From contig VHZZ01000340.1 of assembly GCA_009801015.1 (NCBI GenBank), positions 145,120-169,101 of the forward strand: a DNA stretch of 23,982 nucleotides, given 5' to 3'. The translations under genes were made by a program, and so were the position numbers. Below are positions 1 to 11,200 of this stretch, one piece after another. The first letter of the stretch is position 1. Each line of letters begins with the position of its first letter. A model generated the notes under the pieces. That model saw nothing but the letters and a program-made list of their open reading frames with translations. It did not search any database and was not told where the DNA came from. Origin of the DNA: Silene noctiflora. Its lineage: Eukaryota > Streptophyta > Magnoliopsida > Caryophyllales > Caryophyllaceae.

Positions 1-230
1 CATATATAATTCCAAAGAGATATTTTATTAGTCTTATTTATGTAAAAGTTAAACAATGATTGATGTTATAAAATTAATTAGGACATAAATACGGAATATT
101 GTTTAATTGTAAATATAAATAGTCAACATTAATTAATTAGGAAATAAATATTGTCTAGCAGAATATAACTTGGGCCGGAAATTTGAGCGGGAGAATTTAG
201 AAATGTGTTAATCTTTTAGTATATAGGGGA
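1..230 (-). mobile_element. Helitron 5' end, cut by window edge
   Basis: Read on the minus strand, the sequence begins at 230 with TCCCCTATATACTAAAAGAT, preceded by A. It matches the 5' terminus of the Helitron at 21911-22489, including the following TTAAC and the GCTCAA-type motif (plus strand: 'ttgagcggga' near 183-192). No matching 3' hairpin/CTAG end lies between 1 and 230, so the element either continues outside the window or is truncated. It is non-coding. The family assignment rests on the better-preserved copies elsewhere in the window. Confidence 0.6.
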
Positions 231-1101
231 TTTGATCACCTTCGGCCTTACAGTGTTAGAACATCCTTTTATATTTTATCAATGAATAACTGTTTTATAT
301 ATAAAATGACCGTCTCACACTGTACACGCACAATCATTAATCGTTATTGTTATTCTGGCAGTGGGCACATTTCCCTCACATTCATTTTGGACTAATGTTG
401 GAGACCAACAATAACCATGCTAATAAGTTGGATGAGGTAATTAATTAACTTAATTAATCTCGCTTTTAACAATGTTTACCCCCCGCTAAGCTTAAATCAT
501 GACTCCGCTACTGAATTTAGGTAAATGAATAATAACCCTAATTTTGTTTTCCCAATTCAGGCATCCCAGAAACATCTGTCAACGACTGCGTTACTAAACA
601 ATTAACAATCCGGTCAAGGTTGAAGACGATTAAATCGAATTATGTATGTTGTATGTCTTCATGTAAATGATGATGACAATGTTTGTATTCAAAGACTTAT
701 TTATTAGATTTCTAGTTACGAGTTGTTGTTCATTCTTGTGTGAGTTAATTAATTACTTGGTTATGTTTTGTTAATGAAATTTCATGAAATTTTCAGTTTA
801 TTGTTATTTTAATTACCATGTCAATTTCAATTGTGAGATATTAAAATTTCCATATAATGTGTCATTAGTTGAGATTTTTGTCATTGCGGATTTACGCGGC
901 TCAAGTTACACGTTGAGTTTAACGGAGAGGTCTTAATTTAGTGGTTGAAACAAAGGTTTTAAATGGAATATAGCTTGGTGGATATTTTGGATAGTTCTTC
1001 AGTTTTTCACAATTAGGTCATGTTGATTTTAATTTCGATTTGGTTGATCGACTGGTTTTGCTAATCACATGTCCTGAATTTTGATTGATTCATAGATTTG
1101 A
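231..1101. other. AT-rich intergenic DNA, no gene seen
   Basis: There is no credible reading frame or splice-linked exon. A GACCGTCTCACAC motif near 308-320 resembles a repeat common in some plant genomes, but I cannot delimit an element. The stretch contains several TTAATTAA tracts. Confidence 0.5.
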
Positions 1102-1673
1102 CTAGTTTAGATTCCGCGCAATAAAGCACGGTATATATAGAAGTTTTAACTTTTAATGTATTACCTTTAAAATTTAAATTGACAGGTTATTAAGTTTCAT
1201 ATTTCACCTAATTATATTTTACTTTGAAAAAAATTTTGATCAAATTGAAAGAAAATGTCATGAAATATGTATTTAAATGAAAATATTTATTTATATCTCA
1301 TAGTCAATAATTTCATTTTATCGATTTTATCAAATTATTATAATGAACTCTCTCTCTCTTTTCTGTCGCAAAGTTAGTAATATTCGTTTATAGTTTAGTT
1401 TTATACATAATAAGTATGCGTCAAATCATTCCNTGTTAGTAGCACAAATGAAAGATTTTAGTCATTTGTAATTTATAATTTCATACCTATTTTATTTTGT
1501 CTTAATCAAAGGACTATAATTTAGAGTTTATTGAAACTATTATAGTTTGATGAAGAGACTACTATTTTAATGAAAAGATTTGGCTAATGAAGGAAACATT
1601 TATCTCCATATTTGAGTCGGTGTACTTTGACGGGAAAATTTTTCAGAATGCCTATTCTTTTAGCAGATAGGGA
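1102..1673 (-). mobile_element. Degenerate non-autonomous Helitron, about 572 bp
   Basis: The 3' end on the minus strand is clear: a hairpin-forming segment (plus-strand CCGCGCAATAAAGCACGG, 1114-1131) followed by a CTAG terminus at 1102-1105, flanked by A/T as expected for Helitron insertion between A and T. About 570 bp away, at 1655-1673, is a decayed version of the shared 5' terminus (minus TCCCTATCTGCTAAAAGAAT). Length and both ends match the copies at 14799-15364 and 21911-22489. The short frame inside (1612-1800) is not conserved in the other copies and I do not regard it as a gene. An ambiguous base (N) sits at 1433. Confidence 0.6.
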
Positions 1674-2279
1674 ATTGATTATAAATCGCTCTAGCTACTA
1701 CACTCGAATCAATCACCACAATTCAATGTTTTGTTATGAAGATGTAATAAAGATAATTAAGAACGTTTTTAAAGATTGGAAATCTAATGTGATTAACTAA
1801 CAAAATTTTATCTTGGAGATAGGTTTGCCGCGGATGAACTTTCATCTATCATTTATTCGTCGCTTTAAAATCTCATCAAAGTAATTTGTCCGTCATCCGT
1901 GGACTTTAACATTCGTTTTCCGTCATCCATCATCTACTACCCGTAATCATGAAACGGGCGGATTGAGTGATAAAAGGAAATTACAAAAACATGTTTCAAG
2001 CTAATAAAATGATGAATAATTCTCCAACTTTTTATTGTGTATTTTAACCAAGTATTTATGATAAAAGTAGAAAAATTAGATTTAAATTGAATATTTTCTT
2101 CTTATTTTAACGATTTTTTTTAAATAAATATTAATAATATCGGGTGATGGAAGAATGACAAATGAGATTAAACTTTATTATCCTACTCATCATCTATCCG
2201 TCTTTATTTATCTAACTTATAAGTAGCACATATTGCGGAATAGAACACTTGTTGGGTTATTTGAACGGGGGACTCAATA
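1674..2279. other. Intergenic, no gene seen
   Basis: This is AT-rich sequence with loosely repeated TCCGTCATCC/CATCATCTA words around 1845-1950 and 2140-2220. The words are too irregular to define an element. No coding frame is supported. Confidence 0.45.
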
Positions 2280-3061
2280 TTGAGATCTCCGTAGCGGGTT
2301 TATAGAAGTAGGTGCAAAAGATCGGTTTACAAGTAAGTAAGGTTTCATTCTAAAACTAATTAGTGATAGGAGGGCACTAGCTTACAAATTAGGACATCAG
2401 ACAATACGACTAAGACACAAATCCGAAGAGATCTCAACAATCTACCCCTTTTAAATAGGGTGTTTACAAAAACACTCTCTCATTTGGTGCTACATTGTAC
2501 CCGATGCATCCCCGCATAGGGCTAAACTAGCTACTTTGCGTCCAACAACAGGCTTATAGAAGTAGGTGCAAAAAGATCGGCTCACAAGCTAGTGAAGTTC
2601 AATCCTAAAATCAATTGACGATAGGAGGGGGAGTTCAGTAACTTATAAATGAGTCCATTCACTATTTTTTTCTCTATGTAGAACAATACCCCAACACACA
2701 CATGGGGAGAGTCCTCATCAACAATACTAAAACTCCCCCTTACTCCATGCTTATTTTGCATCCGATGCAACCCCATATCAGGTCAACCAGTCTGACGGTG
2801 GTGAACTCTGCAACCACGATGCTACTCCGTATCAGCTCGAGCACACCACCACCACATCGCCACCTTGCGGTCCAAAGACGAACCGTCGGCTCTGATACTA
2901 CTTGCCAAATCTTTTGCAGTGAACTAAAAAAAGTAAATGCAAGAGATCAACCACAAACAAGTGAATTTTCATCTTAAAATCAATTGGTGATAAGCAGAGT
3001 AACCCACTAACTTTTAGTCTCTTCCCTCTTTTTCTACCAATGTGGAAAAATGCCCCCAACA
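2280..3061 (-). mobile_element. Tandem TRIM-like LTR array (three LTR-like repeats)
   Basis: Three related segments occur at about 2280-2440, 2530-2696 and 2903-3061. Each carries a core resembling AGATCGGCTCACAAG, then TCCTAAAATCAATT, then GATAGGAGGG. Read on the minus strand, the best repeat (3061 to 2903) begins TGTTGGGGGC and ends GGCA. It is followed almost at once by AGTAGTATCAGAGCC, a one-base variant of the initiator-tRNA-Met primer-binding site TGGTATCAGAGCC. The internal segments also resemble each other (plus-strand CCCGATGCATCCCC near 2500 and TCCGATGCAACCCC near 2760). This is the architecture of a terminal-repeat retrotransposon in miniature, with an extra LTR plus internal unit. 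There is no gag/pol. Outer boundaries of the leftmost repeat are approximate. Confidence 0.6.
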
Positions 3062-3196
3062 CTCAAAAACCTTAATACTTAACCAACCGAATAATGACAT
3101 ATTCTTATTTTAACGAACGTTGATTCAATAGTGCATTAATATTAAACTATTAATTTTTCCAAATATAAATCGGGATATATATAATGTAAACTCTAA

Positions 3197-3480
3197 GGCC
3201 TTGTTTGGATATCAAAATAAGGGGGAAAAGGAGGGGAGCGGGAAAGACAGATGAGAAAGGGAGGAAAAGGGGATTGGGAGCGACTGTTTGGATAAAATTT
3301 CCCTCCAAATCTTTTCCTATAGTAGATGAATTGTAAGTTGTACTTGAGGTGAGAAAATGTATTTCTTTAAATCCCCCCTCCATTTCATTTCACCTTTATT
3401 TGTTATTCAAAAAAAATCTCTGGTCTACTCTCCCTTCCTTTTCGGCCTTTCTCCCCAAATCATTTCATCCAAACAAGCCC
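3197..3480. mobile_element. Tourist-like (PIF/Harbinger) MITE
   Basis: The 284-bp element is bounded by inverted ends GGCCTTGTTTGGAT (left) and ATCCAAACAAGCCC (right), with a TAA target duplication on each side (3194-3196 and 3481-3483). The interior is purine-rich on the left and pyrimidine-rich on the right, consistent with a foldback. A 3-bp TAA/TTA duplication with a GGSCTTGTTTGG-type terminus is typical of Tourist/Harbinger MITEs. It has no coding capacity. Confidence 0.7.
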
Positions 3481-3746
3481 TAAATGAGTTGATTTATTGA
3501 AACAAACTACGTTCATATATCAGCCCTAAATGTGTTGATTTATCGAAATGTAAAAACATATCGGTAAAGTTTACAACGTTATGTGTTAGATTCGTCCCGC
3601 GTCTACTAGGAAAAAAGAGTGTCCACTAAAACCGATTAATAATAATTAATAAAAGGAGTAGTTCCTTGGCGTATAAAGTAAATGACTCTTGTTCTCTTCT
3701 CCAATGTGAAACACTTACATATGCACATATATATTGAGTTGACTTA

Positions 3747-4164
3747 GGCACTGTTTGACAAGGCATTTCAAATACCTGATTTGGTCAATGTAGTTTATTT
3801 GACCAAAATTTCAGGTACCTTATTTGTTTGTAAGCGTTTGACAAGTAGCTTATTTAACCAAATAAGCTACCTGAAATGAAATGCTACATAGAGTAGCATT
3901 TGAGATTTCAGGTACCTTATTTGATATAATTTTCCCTTTTTACCCCTTAAATCCATACTATTAAATAATTCTCTTATCCTTTTACGTTATTTCATCAAAA
4001 TCAGTTACCTTTTCAGTTAGTTTAATTTACCAAACATTTTTTTTTATATAATCAACTACCTTATCAGTTCATAATTTCCTGCTACCTTATCAGTTACTTT
4101 TTCAGGTTTCAGTTAGCTTTACAGTTTTCAGCTACCTTTTCAGGTAATTTTACCAAACAGGGAC
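3747..4164. mobile_element. Tourist-like MITE with CAGGTAC subrepeats
   Basis: The ends are GGCACTGTTTGACAAGG (left) and, read from the right, GTCCCTGTTTGGTAAAA, flanked by TTA on both sides (3744-3746 and 4165-4167). The interior contains many copies of TTTCAGGTACCTTATTTG- and CAGTTACC-type words in both orientations. The termini are imperfect, so this is an older copy or a different subfamily from the element at 3197. No protein is encoded. Confidence 0.6.
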
Positions 4165-4479
4165 TTATTAAGGAAGGCTTATATAAATAAGAGAGAGATG
4201 TTATAAGCCTAGTAGTTCAAGTTTGGATTAGTTTTGTTTTAATTAGCCTTAAAACAAGATCAAATGGAATAACAAGTGTTGTGTTAATTGCATGAGAAAA
4301 ATCGTGGAAAGCTTTTCATGCAAATCTGAGATGATATCTGAGAAAGACCACTACAATCCAACATGCAAGATTATGACACATTCAATCAACACACATTCAA
4401 GAATCAAGATAAGAAATAGTTTTTGGACCACCAACGATTAGTTGGTAATTGCTTCATCACTTGCTCCACCACCCTAACC

Positions 4480-4481
<2 letters not shown>

Positions 4482-4513
<32 letters not shown>
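4482..4513. repeat. Poly(T) tract, 32 bp
   Basis: This is an uninterrupted run of 32 T. It could be the poly(A) tail of a minus-strand retroposed sequence. A GTGGTGGAGC inverted word lies on both sides (near 4461-4470 and 4551-4560), but I see no SINE body with promoter boxes and no convincing target duplication. A plain microsatellite is the simplest description. Confidence 0.8.
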
Positions 4514-4514
<1 letters not shown>

Positions 4515-4721
4515 GGTGAGCTCCACATGAATGTATCGATGCATGTGCAGTGGTGGAGCGAGGGTGTAGCGAGAGAGTGTTGTGTACCACATATACCGAC
4601 CATAGGTACATTATTATAGTTTTTGATCGATTGATATTTGATTTAACCTGATTAGACTGTACTCCGTATATTTAATCAAACTTACGAATTCTTAATACAA
4701 GTAGCCTTTACGTACTCCGGG

Positions 4722-5247
4722 TAGGAAGAACAAAAAATCCGATTATCCAAACTGATCCGAATATTTGGATATCTGATCCGAAAGTTAAGTTTGGACCGAA
4801 ATTTTCGGTTTTGGTTTGGATATGGATATTAGAATGAAAACATTTGGATATCCGATCTGATCCGAAACTATAATTTTCTAGTATAATTTTGTGAAAATAC
4901 AGTTTTATCTGATACAAAAACTTAATTAGAGTTTAAAATATTAGAGAAACGTGTAAATTTACATGTTACTTAATTTTTTTGTCAAGAACATTGGATTAAG
5001 AATACTAAAAAAAATCACCATGTAAGACGATGAATATGATCGTATTTCAAACTTAATTTAAAGTAAATTTCAAAATATGGGTATCCGATGGATATCCGCA
5101 TCCGATCCGATTATTTTGGATATCTGAACATTGGATATCCGAAACATTTGGTTTGGATAAGGATATCTCACTTCAGCAGTTTTTAATATAGATATCTGAT
5201 TCCGAACTAGCACTTTGGATCAAATATCTGATCCGTTCTCTGCCCTA
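4722..5247. mobile_element. Non-autonomous hAT transposon, 526 bp
   Basis: The element is flanked by a perfect 8-bp direct repeat ACTCCGGG (4714-4721 and 5248-5255), the target-duplication length typical of hAT transposons. Its ends are similar in inverted orientation: TAGGAAGAACAAAAAATCCG at the left, and TAGGGCAGAGAACGGATC read from the right. The subterminal zones (about 4735-4875 and 5085-5235) are packed with GATCCGA, GGATATCCGA and GATATCTGA words in both orientations. Such dense short repeats are where hAT transposase binds in autonomous relatives. The centre is AT-rich and no transposase frame is present, so mobilisation would need a transposase in trans. Confidence 0.8.
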
Positions 5248-5336
5248 ACTCCGGGTCCTAGTAGGATTTGACAAGGGTGAGATATCAGATAATCGAGTTG
5301 AGTAGTATGTAAGAAATGAGGCCATATGATGAAAAG

Positions 5337-5524
5337 CAGGGGTGTCTAATATCCCGGGCCACCACGGGTGGCGGAACCGGGTCTCCAGTTTTGACCACTA
5401 AATTTATAAACTTTACTGATAAAATTCAATACAAACCTCGACATGTAGTACACTTATACATTCATATTTAGGGCCTCATTTTTTTATGGCGCACCGAATC
5501 TCCATTTACTTTAAGACACCCCTG
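5337..5524. mobile_element. Short hAT-like MITE with CAGGGGTGTCT ends
   Basis: The 188-bp element has perfect 11-bp terminal inverted repeats: CAGGGGTGTCT at 5337-5347 and its reverse complement at 5514-5524. CAGGGGY-type ends are common in plant hAT MITEs. The 8-bp flanks (ATGAAAAG and ATATTATT) do not match, so the target duplication is lost or the classification is wrong. It is non-coding. Confidence 0.6.
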
Positions 5525-6179
5525 ATATTATTAAAAAAAATAAAGATTAATATACAATATTTTATGAAATACCAATCAAAACACAAATCCATGACGATGA
5601 AGAAAATGACAGTCGTTAGTTGTTACTAACCAAATCTTCACATCTAGTTAAAGATGTCAACTATACAGTCGTACAGATAACAGATAACCCCTTACCATAT
5701 GATATGTTTGTGTTGGATCATTCCAAAAGTTAGACTGGCAATATCGTAAACACAAATTCTCATTTAAGACGGGTATTATCATCTTAATCAAATTACTTCA
5801 CACTTGCTGCAAATCCATGAGGAGTCATTTCTTACTTCATTGCACCTTCTGCATGTAAAATTATTACCACCGAATATGACTTTATGAATTGTTCCGTCAT
5901 CCAGATCGGCATATCAATCTTAAACCTAAAACGAGCATATAATCTAATTTAATTTTTTTTGTTAATCACTAAACATTCCATATTTTTATCGTATCGTAAG
6001 TCTTAAATAAAATTTAGTGCAACATTCAAGACATTTACAAATTCAATTGCTCTTCCTCAAAACAACCATATCTATCTTAATAATAAAACGACTCAACGAC
6101 TCAAGTACAATAACAAATAAATAGTTTAGACAAGATTTTTGCCATTCCCTAATCATTCTACTTTTTTGTTCCACATAGA
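5525..6179. other. AT-rich intergenic DNA, no gene seen
   Basis: No frame with exon-like properties or recognisable repeat boundary was found. A terminal word CTAGCCAAATGCACGG at about 6181 probably marks the start of the GC-rich repeat that follows. Confidence 0.4.
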
Positions 6180-6420
6180 GCTAGCCAAATGCACGGATCA
6201 TCCCGGCCCGACCCGCCCATCAAGCCACTCAAACGCGGCCTGCGCAACCGACCCAAGACTGCCAAGACCCACCCTGGGCTTCCCATATCAAACCCGACTC
6301 GTCCTTAGCCCGGGTCACTCCAGCTGTCGGCCCAGCCAAGCCCTCCCGTCCAACGGGCCGGGTCAACGATTAACCAAGAGAGCTCGACCTGGCCCGAACT
6401 CGCCCCACGTACACCACTTG
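6180..6420. repeat. GC-rich CCCGACCC/GGCCCG repeat debris
   Basis: This is an abrupt GC-rich island in AT-rich surroundings, dense in CCCGGCCCGACCCG-like and GGGCCGGGTC words. Words of this kind are typical of the subterminal regions of plant hAT-type elements that begin with a GGCTGGCAAA-like end. I cannot find a matching inverted end or target duplication, so boundaries are approximate. The 99-residue frame across it is a by-product of the proline-rich CCC composition, not a gene. Confidence 0.45.
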
Positions 6421-8236
6421 TTCCATCTATCTATTTGATCGTTTCTTATTTTAAGACGGATATGCCCATCTTAAATAGACTTGAAAAACGGGTCAATCGA
6501 ATCGTGTTCGGGTCACATTTCAGCCCGAATCATTTTCAAGTTTGCAAGGTTTAGGGTGAGATCAGCTCTGGTCAGGTTCAGGTTCTTTGTCGCCCCTATT
6601 ATTATCAAGTTCTGTACAAATAATGTCCAGTTTGCAACAATAATATTCAAGTCCGGTCGTATAAGACCGAGTCAGTCCGAGTTACCGGTCGAATTTTTCA
6701 AATCAGTCATTCGAATTGGGTTAATTTTGTCAAATCTAATCTTAAACAAGAATTGAAATTAAAAATTTATGCAATACTTGTAATAATGTGGCAATAAGCA
6801 AGAAGAGCAAGTAAGAAATGGAGAAAAAGAGAGGAAAGAGAGAAAGAAGAAGGTACAAAGGCAAGGGATGGGACCAAGAATCTGAAACATCAAATCAATG
6901 TCGCATTGAATAGCGAATGAATGTCAAGTCACTTCAAAATACTGACCAAGGGAACCCTCCCTCCACTATTAAGTCCGCCACCCCAAATCGAGGCCACATT
7001 AAGTCTTTTATGTGTCCATATGTTAAAGGCTGCTCCCAAATGCATCTCTCTTTTCTCTTTGGTTATCCCCACTTTCTTTCTTCATCTTTTCCCTCTTTAC
7101 AAAAACTCTATTGGCCCCTTTTTTGGGGGCAATTTAAAGTTCAAATTAATCATTAATAATAAAAATACGCGAAACAACGGATAAACAGATAAATGAGACA
7201 AATGAGACAGATGGTAAACTTCCTAGTTCAAAAATAAAGGTAGGATAAAGATCTCATATGCGGAAAAAGATCTATAATCGACCATGTCATACTACAGTAA
7301 GTATGTCTACCAAAGTGATCTTTCTTGATAATTGCCAGAACAAATAGATCAAAGAATACGATTCTAAAGAACTCAAATCAAATCGAATTAGTAAAATCCG
7401 AGTTCACTATAATTCTATTATGTTCCTTTCAGTGCCTTGTAACACAAACAGAAAAGGATGCCCTAATTCAAATACTAGGGTTGGCCTTTTACAGCATCTA
7501 ATGCAAAAAATCGGAATTTTAGCCTTTCTAAAAGGCAACAAAATCATATGGCATGGCTGAAAAGAATATCTTTGTTGTCTCAGAAAACATCAAAGAATGG
7601 TTAACAATTAACATGAAGAAAATACCATCTTTAATAACAATTGCCCCCACCTTCCTTATCCCAAACTGTACCAAAATATTCCAGTTCGTCGTGTATATCA
7701 GCTTGAAAGCAAACCCGGCAACTACTTTGTGATGCAAAATCAAGGTACGTGGCCACGTGGGCGTTTACAACCAGGAGCAAGATAAGGGTGGTCAGATGCA
7801 AATGTCGGTAGCTATCCTACAAGTAATATCTACACATGAAAGCAAATCACCGATCGATCAACCAGGAATTCTATTCACACTCCAAAACAGAATTTTGTCC
7901 CTATCATTGAAACTAAGGGGATAGTCTGACAAAAATAATCACAAAACGACAAAAAAAAAATGTATATACCACTTGCTGTGGCCTACGGGTTTTAAATCTT
8001 AGGAAAAACAAACCTACAGAAGTAAATAAAAATACAGAGCAAATCTATAAAAAAAACATAATGTTAAATAATAATATGGGTAAGATGTTCTTAAAAGCAC
8101 AATTGGTTTCACTAGTGTCATACTATCCTCTATCCTTTCTCCTCCCAAGTTCGGATACGATGCAAATATATCGATTAGAGGACTAGGAGATTTAAATCAA
8201 ATGTCAGTAGATGAACAGAAGAAAACCTGAAAATAA
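6421..8236. other. 3' flank of the KAKU4-like gene, no other gene
   Basis: The first part has a few CGGGTC words (6485-6540) related to repeats elsewhere in the window. A GA-rich purine tract lies at about 6790-6860. The part nearest 8236 must contain the 3' UTR and polyadenylation site of the minus-strand gene that stops at 8237, but I cannot place the cleavage site. Short frames at 6917-7184 and 7528-7743 have no recognisable protein features. Confidence 0.45.
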
Positions 8237-11200
8237 CTACAAGCAGACAGCATAAGAGGCAATAGATCCAAAGTTGAGCCTGCTTTTTCCGGACCCAAAC
8301 TTATAGCTAATACTTGGAGCATCATTGGAGGAGGCACCATCATCCCCTTCTAAGGCAAAAGATAACCGCGCCTTTCCAGACCCAAATTTGAACTTAGGAC
8401 CCACATCACCGGTGAAATTTGAGGTATTGCCTGTAGGAGGGAGGGAATAAACAGGTGGTGCGATTGTTATTTTGCTGTCAGTAACATTTGGTTTTTGTGG
8501 GGAACTTGTCAAGGAAGATGGCATGACAGTTGGTGTAGGTAGATCGAAATATGTGTTGGTAGATGTCGTAACTGGAAAAGAGAAGGTCACGTTTGTATCA
8601 GAACTGAACGGGTTTCTTAGCTCAGTCTTGCCAACAGCAATTGATGGCAAAAATGGTTTTCTTTGGGTACTATTTAGTCGGTCAAACTTACTTGAATCAA
8701 GAGTTATGTCTACTTCCTTGGTTTTATCACTGGGGAGCCTGTCTGTGTTCGAGAAATTACTCTTGGTTCCCTGCAAATCAAATTAGTGCAAATAGACCTC
8801 AGAAACAGTAAGAACAAGTAAAAAAAATGTGCGGCCCAAAAAAAAAATTATAACAAACATAAAGCTAGTAATTGAACGAATAAAGCAAGTGTCGTTGACT
8901 AAAGCTGACAAGAATAACACAATAATTGCATGTAATGACCCATTAACATAAGGTTAAATCTAAAATAAATTATAATATCGGTCAGTTGGAAAAAAAATAC
9001 CTGTTCTGGGCTCCTTGTTCGTGAATCAAGTTTTGAGAAATTCCTTGAAGAGTTGTCATCACCATCAGAGACAGCACTTGTCTTATCCAGGTTTACCTTC
9101 GAGCCAGACGCCACATCTTTTCCAGTATGGCTATTGACATTATCGGTCTTTTCACAAGCAAATCCATTTATCCCACCATTTGATTGAGAATGAAGTTTGG
9201 TGCTAACCAACTCCACACTTTCAGAGACACGTATTCCTGTAGTACCTCGGTTACTGTCCTCAACATGAGAAGCCAACGATGTAGAAGGTGGGTTTTTAAA
9301 TGAAGTAGCTAGTTTCAACTCCTTTGATTTTTCTTTCAGCGTGACTGGTCTATCAATGTGCTCCAATATCTGCCTAGCAAGCTTACTGCTATGAGGATGA
9401 ACACTGGGTATGCCAATCTCCGAGCTCTGCAGCTTGCTACTTGTGGGCTCAAACTTGGTAAAATTACCGGGTTCTACATTTTTCTTAATCATATGATCTG
9501 CATTGAATTCTCTTGCAAAAGGGCTTCTGTGAATGCTGCGTACCAGTGGAGATTCTTTCGCGGGTGCAGCTGAAGTGGACTTATTTCGTGTCCGACGAAT
9601 AGGTCCCCCAGATCCATACGTACCCTGTGCTAACCTGCTGATTGACTGTACCAAGAAGGATTTAACTAGATGTATTAGTTGATGCATGTTATTTCAGTCA
9701 GAAGGGAAAGAAGTTCACCACAGATTCAAAATGGAGCTTATTGTTAAGAGATGGCAAAATCTAACCCTACCCAAAGGTCCCAAACTGTCCAAAATCAGAT
9801 AGAACCAAAAACCTCAAGGCAACAGATAACTCGAGTTTGAACAAACCTAAGGTGACCTGCGATCCTAGTCTCCTACTGCTACACTAAATTTTTCAATGAA
9901 TGGAAATAGATAGGTGAACTTTTGCTGAAAGCATCTTAAAGTGTACATAATTCTGACTAAAATTGTTAAAAACAAGCAAAACAACCTGGAATCTCATCTA
10001 ACGGATAGGTAAGTGCAGACTCACACACTCACTGTTACTCAGTATCCTGAGAATTTCAATGAACCTGGCTAAAAACTTAAAGCATATAATAGAGAGATTA
10101 CCTTCCCAAAACCTGGTGTTTCCGTTGGCTGCAAAGGTGTTGACAATATGTTTGACAATCTCTCACTGTCACCTTTTACTGGAGTCAACTGATATCAACC
10201 GAAATAAAAGGCATAAACATCGAGACAGCTCCTAATACATGCCTCGCAATAAAATGAAAGTTCATAATTACAAGAACAAACCTTGGACTTGGATTTTGTA
10301 TACATTGTCCTCGAATAAGGTGTGCGAGAGAAACTATGAAGACCATATCTACTTTTTTGATTTTGTGGTGTTGAATAACCCTCTTGATTGTGAGTGACGG
10401 CACCAGGCCAGCATATTGGTGCTTTAGGCAGAGGCGAAGGCAAGATTGGCTTTGACGGAAATTCGTTAGTATGACCCCACTTCTCATTTTTGATAGATAA
10501 ACTTGCTGATGCTAAACCCACTTCTGATGCCCTGGAGCCCATATAAGCTCTGGCAATATCAACTGGTGACGCACCAATTTCACTCTGCAACTGCAAAACC
10601 ATAAAAAGCTAAGTAACAATAAAATCTTTATGTAATTTGGAGCTATCTTACAATGACAGCAGTTTAGACCTTTTGAAGTCATTTAGATGCCAACTTGATG
10701 TTCTATGACCTTTTGGCAAAAGAACATTTGCCCAATGTTGCCGTGAGCGGAACAAGCCAAAATAGTCTGGCATTTAAAACATAAACTAAATTATTATACG
10801 AAGGCTTCCAAACCAAAAGACGGATTCAGGACACACTAACCGCACAGCCAAAATTTCAAACAGATCTATTTGCCAATTGTGTTCCATAACAATCGGTAGT
10901 ACCAACAGAAGAAAGTGGCAGGAATCATGGCAAACATCATGATCAACCTTGATTATCTCCACCAGTAATGCAATTGTCATCAGCGAAAGCAAATTAGGAG
11001 AAACCAATCAATTACCCTAAGGACCTGCAATCCTTCCATATATCATGTTACGAATTACATCCACTCCTTTCTAACGGTCTTCCTATTTACTTTAATGCAG
11101 TCTCCAAGACAACTATAACTTTTTGCATTTGTACACTCCCTCTGGCTCATAGTAAGTTTCACACTTCCCTTTTTAGGACGTGTCACAAAAAGATTCACAC

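Noticed and set aside
2702..2977. 91-residue frame
   Set aside because: It covers the internal part and LTR of the TRIM-like array, antisense to it; no retroelement protein features.
4446..4580. SINE with poly(A) tail at the poly(T) tract
   Set aside because: No A/B boxes and no target duplication; only a short GTGGTGGAGC inverted word.
6139..6438. 99-residue proline-rich frame
   Set aside because: It spans a GC-rich CCCGACCC repeat island; the composition alone explains the open frame and there is no domain or splice context.
8472..8786. Plus-strand 104-residue frame
   Set aside because: It is antisense to the last exon of the KAKU4-like gene, whose minus frame carries the family motifs.
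9358..9573. Plus-strand 71-residue frame
   Set aside because: Antisense to exon 8 of the KAKU4-like gene.
10786..11007. Minus-strand 73-residue hydrophobic frame in intron 5
   Set aside because: No phase-compatible splice sites linking it to flanking exons, and exon 5 joins exon 6 in phase without it.
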